From a virus, in the IMG/VR virus record IMGVR_UViG_3300008448_000004, positions 116,935 through 180,934 of that record: a stretch of 64,000 nucleotides of DNA; one strand, 5' to 3'. The position numbers and the translations under genes are program-made. Positions 1-9,965 of this stretch are shown piece after piece; positions within the stretch are counted from its first letter, which is position 1, and each line of letters starts with the position of its first letter. The notes under the pieces are model-generated. The model ran no database searches and was not told the origin of the DNA. It saw nothing but the letters and a program-made list of their open reading frames with translations.

Positions 1-3000
1 TTAAATTTGAATCCAGGAGCTAAGATACCGTCCTTGATAAAGGTTAGTAGTAGATTAGCTAATGCTGATATTTGAACGCTTGTTAGAGATTGCCATAAGT
101 TATGTCCTCGATAAACCGGATAAGAGAGATGACACTCATCGTAAGGTATGGCTCGCTCGCCGCTATAATTTAATATTTGACCGCTAGAAGTACACAGCAA
201 GGCAGGACCGTAAGATTCCATTTCAATTCCTATACTATTAGCATTCATACTAGGAGATGCACCCCAAGTCGGATCACCGTAGTGGTTAGATTTCCATTTT
301 TTAAATCCTCTAAATCCAGCTATCTTTCCTGTTCGTCCGATAGTAAAATCAGCACTGGCAGGGTTTACATCTACGGATCTATTCCAGGTGTTTTGATAGT
401 GTGTTAGCGGATTGTCGTAACTCGATACCGTGTAGTGTATGGTTACATATTTAAAGATGCCGCTGGCATTACCTTTTGCTGCTCTGGTCCAAGTCTTTCC
501 ATCGGTAATAGATGCCATTTGGAAAGCAAAAGGTTGATTATTATAGTCTGATGCTTTTTCTTTACAGTTGAGTACGGCTTGAACTGGAACTCCTTGAGCA
601 GCTGTTCTTAGAGGAAAAGTTTTCTTTACATCAGCCCATTTCTTAACACCGATTTTTCCACGTTCTGCTGCGGGAACATACTTATTAATATCCTCCAGGG
701 TTGCAATTTTAAGAGCTTTGCCGGAACATTTAGCTGCTTTCTTTGTTGTACTGTAAGTCGGCGTACCTACTACTTCTTGCTTTTCAGGTGGTTTGTAAGC
801 TCCTTTCTTTATAGACTGGTTTAAGACAGATGCTGCTACCTTAACATTTTTAGGTAGATTAATCATAGATCCCTTTATGGTAGTATTCCATGCGTTATTA
901 GAAATATCATGTGTTATTCCGGATACAATAAATCCTACTTTAGGGAGTCCGTTAGTTTTGTACTTTGAAGGAAGTCTATCTCCTGGAATGCAAAATCCTT
1001 CATACAGCACCAGGTTACTTATTCCTGCCATAGTCAAGTTGATTGATATCGGCATAATACCGTTAGCACTTACTCCCATAGTCGCTCCTCCTGCTTCACC
1101 GGGGTTCGATTTAAGAAGAGTTGCAGCAGTAATGTAGTAGTTCTTAGCAGCGTCCAGATTTTGAATTTTAACCTCTCTAGGAGCTGCTAAGGAGTTAGCA
1201 GAGTAGAATCGAAACATAAACTCATTAAAGCTTTGAGCTTCTTGTAGCACTCCAGCATTATCTACCGGTTGAACCGGCCCTGATTTTTGCTCGGTTTTTT
1301 GACCGGCATCAGTAGTTTTATTTTTCATAAGTCTGTCTACTACACCGGCATTAAACTCGGCAAAAGTAGAACCGTCTTTATTAAGGGTTGATACCTGATT
1401 GCCGGGGTCCATTGCTGTGATTGCAAGCATAGATCCTAGCTTGGTGCTAAATTCAGTATTAAGGGAGAAGCTCTTAGCAACCGAAGGTAGTCCTGTAACA
1501 GGTATTCCTTGGTATATACTCGACTCTTTACCTTTTGGGTTTGCATCTAATATCTGGTCGTCGTATATTGTAAGAGTATTGCTGTCGTCGTCATATCCTA
1601 CTCTAAATTCATTAACATTACCTAAACTTTTTTGTACATCTGTTAGAATTTGCTCTAAAAAAGCTGCTAGAGTAACGTTAAAATTTCTATCACTATCTGT
1701 AAAATTTCTTATAACTCCTAGAAGGTAATCTACATTCAAATAGATCTCCATTATTCTTCCTTCGGTATCACTTGCTTTATACTTGCAGTTTTTTAAAAAA
1801 GAAGAACCGAAAGGACTTCCCGTTGGTGAAAAGAGCTCTGCTGTGTTTACAGCTGTATTAGGTACACTACCTGGGCTTACTTTGTTAATTGTGAAAAGCT
1901 TTCCGTAATCAGCATCTGATGCATCTAAGGGTACTATGCAGACTGTAGGATCGGCAGAAAACTGGTGATTAGTTCTATAACAGAGGTTATTGTTAGGATT
2001 AAAGTTTAAGTAGATTAAGGGTTTTTTCTGATTAGCGCTTTTGTTAAACTCGTAAATCATGGCCGAGTTATGTATGTAGGCTAATAGCAATCCTAGTTTG
2101 ATATAGCAGTAGAGAGATTGAGAGGTGGTTGCTTCATCTCCGGTATCTCCAGATACTGAACTGAAAGGTACTAGTAGAACGCTATCTAATCCAGCAAGAG
2201 CGTTTCCGCCTGTTGATTTTCCTGTTAGTAAATATTCAGGGTCGTTTCCGTTTTGAAAAGCACTCACTACCTCGGGTGCTGCTGTCGAACCACCAGACCA
2301 TAGTCCTAACCCTGGTGCAAAGTAAGTAGTCGCAATATCCGGAATTGTTGTCTCCACAGGGGTGGGGTCAGCAGCCGTTAACGTAGTTGTTGCGATAGGT
2401 TCAGAAAGAGATCCGGTAGATCCAAATCTTAGTTTCATATCTACTAAGAATCCTTCTAGAGCAGAAGCCGGTGCAGATCTACCATCTAATAAAGCTTGGT
2501 ATTGGGATACTGCATCAGCAGCCTCTCCGTTACCGGCTGAAGGAGCTCCTTCTCCGCCGCTATTTGATCCGGCGTTTGCACTTGCTAGTAGTTGTTTTCC
2601 AATTTTTGAATCAGGGAAAGAAGATATGTTATTTATCTTCAAAGAATCTGTAACGCTACCTATACCTGTTAATTTTAAAGTACAGTCGTAACTACCATCC
2701 GGACCAACACTCCAGTTGAAGTTAGTTACTGTTCCTAACATACCGTCGTAGTTGCCGTCTGTCTTTCTTCTAATCTGGTAAATCTTTCTTAGAAGATCTT
2801 CTTTAGAAAGGTCTTCATCTTTAAAGACGTCCACCGTGATTGAATCATCTGCTGTATCGAAAGTGTCATTGTTCTTAATGTATGAACTATGTCCCCACTC
2901 TAATAAACAGGTAAATCCGGTTCTAAAAAATAAAGCATCTATAACATCTAACTGAGCTAGGTTATTGACTCTAAATTTAACATCAGCTACTTTAAGAGAT

Positions 3001-3383
3001 CCTAGGGTACCTACTGTATTTATTGTTGCTGATGTGATGCCGGGCATAGGTCTGTATCCGAATTCATCTAAAGCTTTTACTCCTATGTTGTAGGAAGCAT
3101 CCCAAGATCTCAACCTAGATCCTCCACCAGCAGTCTCAATTGCTGTACCTCCAAACAGTACCCATTTTCTAGCAAGATTTACTCCACCTTCACCGAGACT
3201 TTTTACTAAGTCGCCACCAATAACGGATGCTAGAGAAGTAAGTTTGATCCAGCAGTTATTATCGGATATAAATTCTATGTTTTTATTATCCCTAGCTTCG
3301 GTCTTAACTAGTTGTCTACTTCTAGCAAAGATCTGCCCTATAGCTTCGTTATTTATCGGAGAACCTATTAAATTTTTTGCCAT
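1..3383 (-). CDS. Baseplate hub-like protein with C-terminal N-acetylmuramoyl-L-alanine amidase domain (3' end outside window)
   Basis: The frame is open from the ATG at 3383 to the left edge, about 1127 codons, so the C-terminus is missing. From about residue 970 it shows features of the zinc amidase (Amidase_2/PGRP) fold: VTIHYTVSS with a candidate zinc ligand at His983, then SADFTIGRTGKI and NANSIGIEMESYG, and finally DECHLSYPVYRGHNLW, which may hold the remaining ligands. The large N-terminal part has no motif I can name. Its position just downstream of a gp53/LysM-like wedge gene and the tape measure points to the tail tip. By analogy with T4 gp5, a hub carrying a lysozyme, it would cut peptidoglycan during entry, here probably the amide bond to the stem peptide. 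The amidase assignment is fairly secure; the hub role is inferred from context. Confidence 0.75.
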   Translation of the reverse strand, partial: MAKNLIGSPINNEAIGQIFARSRQLVKTEARDNKNIEFISDNNCWIKLTSLASVIGGDLVKSLGEGGVNLARKWVLFGGTAIETAGGGSRLRSWDASYNIGVKALDEFGYRPMPGITSATINTVGTLGSLKVADVKFRVNNLAQLDVIDALFFRTGFTCLLEWGHSSYIKNNDTFDTADDSITVDVFKDEDLSKEDLLRKIYQIRRKTDGNYDGMLGTVTNFNWSVGPDGSYDCTLKLTGIGSVTDSLKINNISSFPDSKIGKQLLASANAGSNSGGEGAPSAGNGEAADAVSQYQALLDGRSAPASALEGFLVDMKLRFGSTGSLSEPIATTTLTAADPTPVETTIPDIATTYFAPGLGLWSGGSTAAPEVVSAFQNGNDPEYLLTGKSTGGNALAGLDSVLLVPFSSVSGDTGDEATTSQSLYCYIKLGLLLAYIHNSAMIYEFNKSANQKKPLIYLNFNPNNNLCYRTNHQFSADPTVCIVPLDASDADYGKLFTINKVSPGSVPNTAVNTAELFSPTGSPFGSSFLKNCKYKASDTEGRIMEIYLNVDYLLGVIRNFTDSDRNFNVTLAAFLEQILTDVQKSLGNVNEFRVGYDDDSNTLTIYDDQILDANPKGKESSIYQGIPVTGLPSVAKSFSLNTEFSTKLGSMLAITAMDPGNQVSTLNKDGSTFAEFNAGVVDRLMKNKTTDAGQKTEQKSGPVQPVDNAGVLQEAQSFNEFMFRFYSANSLAAPREVKIQNLDAAKNYYITAATLLKSNPGEAGGATMGVSANGIMPISINLTMAGISNLVLYEGFCIPGDRLPSKYKTNGLPKVGFIVSGITHDISNNAWNTTIKGSMINLPKNVKVAASVLNQSIKKGAYKPPEKQEVVGTPTYSTTKKAAKCSGKALKIATLEDINKYVPAAERGKIGVKKWADVKKTFPLRTAAQGVPVQAVLNCKEKASDYNNQPFAFQMASITDGKTWTRAAKGNASGIFKYVTIHYTVSSYDNPLTHYQNTWNRSVDVNPASADFTIGRTGKIAGFRGFKKWKSNHYGDPTWGASPSMNANSIGIEMESYGPALLCTSSGQILNYSGERAIPYDECHLSYPVYRGHNLWQSLTSVQISALANLLLTFIKDGILAPGFKF

Positions 3384-3384
3384 A

Positions 3385-3687
3385 CTACTTTACGTTAAGC
3401 CTATTGTACTGTCTTAAGATAGCACTTACATCAACGGGTACTCTGAGCTGTATTCCCGGTTCTGGGAATAGAGTATCACAAGGTAGGTTGTTTGCTGTAG
3501 GTATAATCCACCATAGTGTCTTATCTCCGTAGTAGTTATGTGCTAGGAGATCGTACCTATCTTGTTGAGTTGATATAAGGTAAATATCGTTATTTGTTGG
3601 CGCAATATGCGGGTAGTAATTGGTTGTATAGAGCCTCTTACCTGAATCGCTTTTTACTACTTCTATATCTTGGTATCTGCGGTTCAT
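3385..3687 (-). CDS. gp53/LysM-like baseplate wedge protein
   Basis: A 100-residue protein whose centre reads LAHNYYGDKTLWWIIPTAN. This pattern (disordered start, D-x-L-A-x-x-Y-Y-G-D, then W-W-I-I-x-x-x-N) is typical of small LysM-like tail proteins of contractile phages such as T4 gp53 and P2 gpX. Such proteins sit in the baseplate wedge or clamp the hub. The gene lies between the hub-amidase gene (1-base gap) and a large baseplate gene, which fits. No catalytic residues are expected. I am confident of the family type and less so of the exact T4 counterpart. Confidence 0.75.
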   Translation of the reverse strand: MNRRYQDIEVVKSDSGKRLYTTNYYPHIAPTNNDIYLISTQQDRYDLLAHNYYGDKTLWWIIPTANNLPCDTLFPEPGIQLRVPVDVSAILRQYNRLNVK

Positions 3688-3691
3688 ACTT

Positions 3692-6406
3692 TTACGCTTT
3701 TAACTGTTGTTGGAAAGAAAGAGGTGTTATATTAGTAGCACTTGTACTACGGCGAGGTAAGAAGTCATGTATAGGCGTAAACTGACAGCTAACATCTACT
3801 AGCTGAGGAGCTTCAAACATATCACCGTCTAGGTTAATTTCCCAAGGGTAACTGTCTGCAACTGTTATATTCATACTAGTAAGAAATCCGGGTTGTTTAT
3901 AAATATAATCACCTAGAGTCAATTTAACAACTGGGCTTCTCATAAATCCGCTAGATTGGTAATCTGGATATAGTTGTGATTGTAGGAAGTTCAACTTCTG
4001 ATACATGGGTTTAAGTTCTTGCTTTGATTCTGCTGCAAGCTTAAAATTAAAAGAAAGAGTTCTTGAAAATCCATTGTATACGTAAAAGTTCTCACCTCTA
4101 CCTACATATCTAAACGGTGATAATTCTGCAGTATTATTATCAGAGAAAGAAGTTAAATAGGCTCTAAAGAGGACAGGTATAACAGCTCCACTGTACATTA
4201 AGGCTTCAAATCTAAACTTAATAAGATCTGCAATAGATTTTTCCGGGTCATAGTCTTGCCCGACTGGTGCTGCTGTTACTTTATCAGATCGGCCAGGTCC
4301 TGCAATACCGATTCTACTCTGAAGATTGTTAGTAGTGTAATCTACAAGCTTGTAGCCTATTTTATCTGGAGAGAAAGAACCTGCTCCACCTGCTGCTCCT
4401 TCTATCGTACTTCTAAAATCAGTTAAGTTAGCATCAGTCCATTTTTTTCCAGATGCACCTAATACCGATTGTTTGTAGAGTAAGCTATAGTTAAAAGTTT
4501 TAGCCCCGTTATTAGAGTTGTTTGGGTCGCCTGGGTTAGCACTAGAGTTAAGGGTATCGGTTTTATCTCCAGTATTTGTTTCTCTTTTTAGAATTACTTT
4601 ATCACTAGGGCCGATTGGGTACTCATATATAACATTTGGATTAGAAGGATTAGTAGTTACCTTATCGTTTCCTTTTATAATTTGCTTATCGGAAAAATCA
4701 GCAGACTTGCCGATTAGTTTTCCTGCTAACACTGCTAACCTACTCTCGTTATTAACGTCTACGGTATTGTTTGTTAAAGTTTGACCGTAAGGAACAGATC
4801 CGAAAAGACCTGCTTTAGCAACTGTTACAGTTTTGTCGACATACGCTGTTGTCTGTAAAAGTTCTTTTAATGTTTTATAGGTTCCGTTTTGATACAAAGG
4901 TATCGGCGGGTTTACGTCGTATAGCGGACTTGTATCAAAATCTGGATTTCTTTTTATAATGGTTTGGCCAATACCTCTCTTTGCTCCTGGACCTCCTTCA
5001 TACTTTAGTAAGGTAAATCGATCTTCTGGAATAAAAAGGTTCTTATTAGCAGTTGTGGTTTGCTTAGTAAATATTTTAGCTTTTAAAAGAGCTACAAGTC
5101 TATTGTCTGTATCAGGTTTTGCTTTATTAGAAGTCTGAGTATATTTTACGTAGCCAGGAGCGTTAGCTTGTAGATCTTCTGGTTTGGTAATAAGAATATC
5201 CTGCAGTGTTGCATTTACTCCTTGAGCATTTGCGTAGAGAGATGTTGCAGGATTGGCTTTATATAGATCAGAGTTATCTTGGTATCTCTGTATAGTAGTT
5301 GTTCCGAGACCTCTTTCAGAATTAGGGCCTCCCGGATACTGTATTAAGGTTGTTCTATCTTGAGGAATGTACAGGTTCTTATTTGTTGTTGTTTCTGCAC
5401 TATACATCTTAGAGCGGAGTAAAGCTACTAATCTGTTATCGGTATTAGGTCTTTCTAGATTCGACTGTTCTGTGTATTTGAGATAACCTGCTTTAGTTGA
5501 CTTTAATCCTTCTTTTGTAAGTACGTATATATCCGCCAAAGTAGTAGTCTCTCCTTCTTGATTCTTATAAAGAGAAGAAGCAGGATTTGTTCTCAGCAAA
5601 TCTGAGTTATCAGCATATCTAGGGATGGTTGTTAATCCTATACCGTATACTGATCCAGGTCCGCCTGGGTATGAGAATAGTAGATTCTTGTTTGTTCTTG
5701 AAATACCTAGTCGCTGTAAATTTTCTAGATTAGAAGTACTAGATGTATCTGTTGCTCGAGTTGCTGGTAGTATTTTGGTATTTAAGAGAGTTACAAGTCT
5801 GTTATCTGCTCCTTGATTTGCTAAATTATAACTCTGTACGACTCTTTCGTAGGTTTGGGAAAAAGGGTTATAGGGCACAGTTCCATGTCTGTCTGCATGT
5901 ATACCGCTACCTGCTAATCTTACTTGAGCTAAAGTGTTTAATCCACCGTTGTATACTCTTGTGTTTTCTATTAATCCAAAAAATCTAGCTGTTGTATTTC
6001 TTCCCGGGTTTAGGTTAGCTTGAGAGCCAACTTCCATTTTAGGATTAGTTAACTGTAATCCTATTTGCTTTGCTACAAAGGTATATCCTTTTGGAGAGGA
6101 TTTTATAAATTTTTGAATCCTCTTAAAATCATATTCTGCAGCAGAAGGTACAATAAGTCCGTTACCGAGTCTTGTTAAACTACTACCTCTAACCGGGAAG
6201 TCTAAAGATGCTAAATTACCTGTATAGTATTGTCTAGTCTTTCCGTCTGCGTTTTCAGGGAAAGGCCATTGTATATACGGCTCATCACTACTTGCTCCAA
6301 ATTGCTGGTCTCTTCCGTATTTTAAGCTCTTCTGTATAAAGTTACCGGTTCCTCCGTAGTAGTAGGGGAAGTTAGCGAGGTTATTTAATAAGTCGACTAA
6401 TGGCAT
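3692..6406 (-). CDS. Large baseplate protein with internal tandem repeats
   Basis: A 904-residue protein between the tape measure gene and the wedge gene. Residues about 201-515 hold three copies of a roughly 110-120 residue module, each starting with DNRLV and containing a Lys-Asn-Leu, GGP and Asp-rich loop pattern. The C-terminal 200 residues (FYVYNGFSRTLSFNFKL, LTLGDYIYKQPGFLTS, PWEINLD) look like the beta-barrel fold of tail-tube and baseplate tube-initiator proteins of the gp48/gp54 type. I infer that it links tube and baseplate and that the repeats form a surface extension. It has no signal peptide or membrane segment. The exact T4 homologue cannot be named from sequence alone. Confidence 0.6.
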   Translation of the reverse strand: MPLVDLLNNLANFPYYYGGTGNFIQKSLKYGRDQQFGASSDEPYIQWPFPENADGKTRQYYTGNLASLDFPVRGSSLTRLGNGLIVPSAAEYDFKRIQKFIKSSPKGYTFVAKQIGLQLTNPKMEVGSQANLNPGRNTTARFFGLIENTRVYNGGLNTLAQVRLAGSGIHADRHGTVPYNPFSQTYERVVQSYNLANQGADNRLVTLLNTKILPATRATDTSSTSNLENLQRLGISRTNKNLLFSYPGGPGSVYGIGLTTIPRYADNSDLLRTNPASSLYKNQEGETTTLADIYVLTKEGLKSTKAGYLKYTEQSNLERPNTDNRLVALLRSKMYSAETTTNKNLYIPQDRTTLIQYPGGPNSERGLGTTTIQRYQDNSDLYKANPATSLYANAQGVNATLQDILITKPEDLQANAPGYVKYTQTSNKAKPDTDNRLVALLKAKIFTKQTTTANKNLFIPEDRFTLLKYEGGPGAKRGIGQTIIKRNPDFDTSPLYDVNPPIPLYQNGTYKTLKELLQTTAYVDKTVTVAKAGLFGSVPYGQTLTNNTVDVNNESRLAVLAGKLIGKSADFSDKQIIKGNDKVTTNPSNPNVIYEYPIGPSDKVILKRETNTGDKTDTLNSSANPGDPNNSNNGAKTFNYSLLYKQSVLGASGKKWTDANLTDFRSTIEGAAGGAGSFSPDKIGYKLVDYTTNNLQSRIGIAGPGRSDKVTAAPVGQDYDPEKSIADLIKFRFEALMYSGAVIPVLFRAYLTSFSDNNTAELSPFRYVGRGENFYVYNGFSRTLSFNFKLAAESKQELKPMYQKLNFLQSQLYPDYQSSGFMRSPVVKLTLGDYIYKQPGFLTSMNITVADSYPWEINLDGDMFEAPQLVDVSCQFTPIHDFLPRRSTSATNITPLSFQQQLKA
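4862..5806 (-). repeat. Three tandem ~110-residue modules inside the baseplate protein
   Basis: The encoded modules start with DNRLVTLL, DNRLVALL and DNRLVALL at residues 201, 323 and 434. Each continues with an Asn-Lys-Asn-Leu strand, a Gly-Gly-Pro turn and Asn-Pro-x-x-x-Leu-Tyr. Similarity is clear in protein but has drifted in DNA, so the duplication is not recent. Confidence 0.7.
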
Positions 6407-6413
6407 TTTAATA

Positions 6414-9400
6414 TTATCTTATACGTGAGTTAGAATTTAAAACATTGCCGTAACTTGTAACGGTTGCTTTAGAAGTTGCATAGGCTAGTTTATCTGCATC
6501 CACTGTAAGTTGTTTATCTCTAATTGCAGTTAAAATAGCTGTATGCTCTTTTAGAACTTTAACCATTTCAACAATAGTATCGCGAGTATCTTTTCCTAAG
6601 AATACTTCTCCTTGGTCTACTTTTGCTACACCTGTAGTAGTTACTACGCCTCCGGTTGCTAATTTAGGTTCCTGAAGAGGAGTAGCTTCCTTGGATGGAC
6701 CGGTTTTTCCTGCAGCTTTTAATTCATCTCCGTACATACCCAGTACAGCATCACCGATAGGTTTTGCTCCTACAAAGTCTGCAACCAATCCTCCTAGCCA
6801 CCTACCAGCAACATCTCCTGCCATTGCACCTAAGATAGTACCTACGCCTGGGATAGGTATGAGAGATCCTAAAGCGCCTCCTCCGATTGAGCCTAACACA
6901 CCTCCTAATCCTTGCATCACTCTCGCACCGACTGCTTGTGATAGTTCAGGCCCTTTTTTATCACCTGCTATCATCTCCTTAATGTCGTTATTTGCAAATA
7001 CACCTTCTATTAAGGTGCTAACAATAGGTATCTTAACTAATTTTTTTAAGAAACCTCCTATATTTGTTTTTAACCATCCTCCTATAGCCCCTTTAGGGTT
7101 AGCTACAGCAGAAGCTGTTGATTTTATACTGCTCCATATTCTACTAAAGAATCCACCTCCGCCGGTTTTAGCAACATTAGAGGCAGCGGCAGCTGTTGTC
7201 TGAGTTGCGGGTGCAGCTGCTTTAGCTTGTTTTAGAGCTTCTGCAGATGTCATACCGGGGTTAGCTGCTTTTATTTGAGCGGCTGTTTTAACATTCGCTG
7301 ATACCGGTTTAGCACCGGGGGTGGTTGCTGCTGCAGGTGCACTAGCTGTAGCGCCTGCGCTTGCTCCGCCACCTGCGGCTCCACTCATAGCATCTGCTAC
7401 ACCTCCGTATCCTAAAGCTCCTAACAGTGGTGCAGCCTTTCCACCTATCTTTCCTAAAAACTTACCAGTACCGGCAAGGAATCTACCGAACTTGCCCATT
7501 TTAGCAAGCTTTCTTCCCATCTTAAACTTACTACCGGGTTTAGAGCCGCCTAGCATATCTGCTACACCTCCTTCACCTTCACCTCCTCCTGCTCCTGCAC
7601 CACCAGCACCCAGATTAGTTACTTCACTAAAAGTTGGATTACTGCGAGATGAACCTCTGGTAAAGTATTTTGCAATACCTGATAATCCTTTTAACCCTAT
7701 TATGATTGCTCCTATTGAAGCAAACTTCTTAAGCACGTCTCCCAGGATTGGAATATCTCCAATCTTACCTATAAACTGTCCTACACCTTTTACTGCTAAT
7801 ACTATACCTCTAGTTATATCTGATACAAATTTAAAACCGTCTGCTAAAAGTTCTACAAATTGTCCCATCGGCCCTTCTACTATGGAGGCTATAACATCTT
7901 TCATTTTTTCCATAGCTTCGGCAAACCTGGTCTGAGTGTCAACTTGCATTTTTGATACCTCAAAGCTCTTACCTTGGGCGATACCTTGTTCTATTTGATC
8001 CGCTAATTGACCTTTTCCTTCTGCTCTTAGTTTCTTTATCTCATCTTTTTGTGCAGCACTTAACTTATTTAACTGAGCTTGTTTCTGTAACGAATTGGCT
8101 AACTCATCAGCAGACATGCCCATTGACTCAGCAATTGCCTGTTGTTGAATCCTATTTAATTTTTGGAAGTTGTTAATACCGCCGACTTGCTTTAACATCT
8201 CTTCAGCCGCTTCTGCTGTTTTTCCTTCAAGAGCTAAACTTCTAGCTCTACTTAACTCTAAATCACGGCCTGTTAAAACTTCTGCTTCCATTTCTGCTGC
8301 AATAGAACTCTCAAAGTCTAACAGCTTATCTGTCATATTCTTTGTTTGTTCTAGAGTTAGTCCTAGCTTTTGAGCCTGTACTACAGCTTTTGCAATTAGA
8401 GCAGGATCGTTTTTATAGAATGCAGCTAATTGCCCTTCTGTCTTAAGTACTTCTGCAAGTACTTTTTTATTGCTAAATAATCCTTTGTTTTGTTTTCCAA
8501 CATTTTTTACAAGATCTTCCTGAGTAGTGTTGTACTGCATTGCGTACATCGAAAGCTTAGAAGCTTCTTCCCCGCTAAGTCCTAAGTTTCTTGTAAGTAG
8601 TATTTGTCCTTCTGTTAACTTCTCTCCAAAGATGGCTGATGTACCAAAAGCTTCGTTAAGCTGTTGTTGAGCGGCAAGGGTATTCTTTTTAGTCATATAC
8701 TCCTTACCGCTATGTACTGCCATTTCTTCAGCATAGTGGTAGAGGTCTTTTGCTGCATCAGCAGATAAACCATACTGTTTACCGATATCGGCTACCTCTT
8801 TGTTGAACTCCATACCTAGATGGACTAGCTTAGTTACAAGACCGACAGCTAGTCCCATAAGTACCAGAGGATCTTTAAGGGCTGAACCAATACCTTTAAA
8901 CACACCTTTAAGCCCTGCCATTGCAGTGCTCCATATGTTACCATGCTCAGCAGCATGTTCCATACTCTCTTCTATATCCTCAAAATATTTTGTATCGATA
9001 CCAAACTTACCTAGAGCACCAGTTATACCGTGTATTAACTTTCCGGTTAATCCTAACTTCTTTTGAATTTCTTCTTCATGCTTTAAACGAGTCTGGCTAA
9101 GCTTTACCAGGTCATTTAAGTAGTTACCTTCTTCTTGCTTTAATTTTCCGTTCTCATCTAGAATTCCGTTAATCTCTATAAGCTGTGCTTTCTCCTGTTC
9201 TGTAAGTGCTCTAGATTTTGCTAGTTCTTGTAATTCTTTTCTCGTCGAACTTAAAACCGATGTCTGTATTTTTATTTTTTCTTGAAGGGATAATATATCT
9301 TTTCTGTTAAGTTTAGATATACCTTCTTGGTCGTATTTAAACTTATCGGCTATTCCTCCTAACGCTCTAAAAGATTTAGTTATCTCTTTACTCGCAGTGT

Positions 9401-9668
9401 CAACTCCGGTTATATCTTTAACTACATTCTTAAAGGTATCGCTTACTTCTGAAAATCCTCTTTTCATCCTATCTACTCTATCTTCTAAACCGGCTAGCGT
9501 TTGGTCTAGAGCAGTAGTATCTCGTTTAAGAGCGTCTAAAGTTACGCTTTTAAACTCTATATTAAGTTCACGAGCTAACTCTTTTAACCTTAAAATCTTA
9601 GCTTCTATTTGAGCTAATGATTCAGGGCTGGGAGTTTGATCGCCTGTAGGATTTGTTGCATCTACCAT
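6414..9668 (-). CDS. Tail tape measure protein
   Basis: A 1084-residue protein with a long, charged, coiled-coil-rich N-terminal half, hydrophobic helices near residues 270-300 and 630-690 (for example GAIIIGLKGLSGIAKYF), a Gly/Ala-rich stretch (about 700-800), further amphipathic helices, and a C-terminal GGVVTTTGVAKVDQGEVFL segment often seen at the end of tape measure proteins. Position is also typical: directly downstream of the gp26/gp51-like gene with its frameshifted extension, and before the baseplate genes. By the usual 1.5 Angstrom per residue it would specify a tail of roughly 160 nm, longer than T4 (gp29, about 590 residues). The start ATG lies 17 bases after a TATTTATA element. 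Confidence 0.88.
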   Translation of the reverse strand: MVDATNPTGDQTPSPESLAQIEAKILRLKELARELNIEFKSVTLDALKRDTTALDQTLAGLEDRVDRMKRGFSEVSDTFKNVVKDITGVDTASKEITKSFRALGGIADKFKYDQEGISKLNRKDILSLQEKIKIQTSVLSSTRKELQELAKSRALTEQEKAQLIEINGILDENGKLKQEEGNYLNDLVKLSQTRLKHEEEIQKKLGLTGKLIHGITGALGKFGIDTKYFEDIEESMEHAAEHGNIWSTAMAGLKGVFKGIGSALKDPLVLMGLAVGLVTKLVHLGMEFNKEVADIGKQYGLSADAAKDLYHYAEEMAVHSGKEYMTKKNTLAAQQQLNEAFGTSAIFGEKLTEGQILLTRNLGLSGEEASKLSMYAMQYNTTQEDLVKNVGKQNKGLFSNKKVLAEVLKTEGQLAAFYKNDPALIAKAVVQAQKLGLTLEQTKNMTDKLLDFESSIAAEMEAEVLTGRDLELSRARSLALEGKTAEAAEEMLKQVGGINNFQKLNRIQQQAIAESMGMSADELANSLQKQAQLNKLSAAQKDEIKKLRAEGKGQLADQIEQGIAQGKSFEVSKMQVDTQTRFAEAMEKMKDVIASIVEGPMGQFVELLADGFKFVSDITRGIVLAVKGVGQFIGKIGDIPILGDVLKKFASIGAIIIGLKGLSGIAKYFTRGSSRSNPTFSEVTNLGAGGAGAGGGEGEGGVADMLGGSKPGSKFKMGRKLAKMGKFGRFLAGTGKFLGKIGGKAAPLLGALGYGGVADAMSGAAGGGASAGATASAPAAATTPGAKPVSANVKTAAQIKAANPGMTSAEALKQAKAAAPATQTTAAAASNVAKTGGGGFFSRIWSSIKSTASAVANPKGAIGGWLKTNIGGFLKKLVKIPIVSTLIEGVFANNDIKEMIAGDKKGPELSQAVGARVMQGLGGVLGSIGGGALGSLIPIPGVGTILGAMAGDVAGRWLGGLVADFVGAKPIGDAVLGMYGDELKAAGKTGPSKEATPLQEPKLATGGVVTTTGVAKVDQGEVFLGKDTRDTIVEMVKVLKEHTAILTAIRDKQLTVDADKLAYATSKATVTSYGNVLNSNSRIR

Positions 9669-9685
9669 AGTATCTCTAAATATAT

Positions 9686-9693
9686 TATAAATA
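9686..9693 (-). promoter_or_regulatory. TATTTATA element before the tape measure gene
   Basis: The coding strand reads CTATTTATAATA 17 bases before the ATG at 9668. It is one of 17 such octamers preceding genes in this window and is proposed as the late-promoter core. Confidence 0.55.
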
Positions 9694-9701
9694 GGGAGTA
9701 C

Positions 9702-9965
9702 CTACTTTTTTGGAGCAGGTACTTTATAGGTAGGTTGTTTCTGAGCTATGTTTGGTTTGTAAATCTCTCTCTTATTATTAGTTGCGTCGTTTAGATCTTC
9801 TTCTCCTTTTTGCTTCTCGTACCAGTCTTTCATTTCATTAAAAGTGTATTTGCGAAGCCAAGTAGGCATTTCATATATATCTAACCAACTGTAACCTCCT
9901 TGTCCGTGAAATACTATTTCATGTATTTCTTTGAAAAGGTAGAGTCTATGCTCAGGACTTAGGCC
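9702..9965 (-). CDS. Frameshifted extension of the tail assembly chaperone (GT-like)
   Basis: An 87-codon frame with no suitable ATG at its beginning; the first Met is 33 codons in. Its protein starts GLSPEHRLYLFKEIHEIVF and continues QGGYSWLDIYEMPTWLRKY, a conserved-looking fold with two helices. It overlaps the end of the upstream gp26/gp51-like gene and can be joined to it by skipping one base (+1) or slipping back two (-2) on the run of seven T at 9966-9972. That would append these residues after ...GTEFF. Position right before the tape measure gene is exactly where lambda G/GT-type chaperone frameshifts occur. I am confident the frame is coding; the frameshift mechanism is inferred. Confidence 0.72.
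   Translation of the reverse strand, partial: GLSPEHRLYLFKEIHEIVFHGQGGYSWLDIYEMPTWLRKYTFNEMKDWYEKQKGEEDLNDATNNKREIYKPNIAQKQPTYKVPAPKK

Noticed and set aside
6691-7935. Two long plus-strand frames rich in Pro and Ala opposite the tape measure gene
   Set aside because: They lie fully antisense to a well-supported gene, and their Pro/Ala content reflects the Gly/Ala-rich codons on the other strand.
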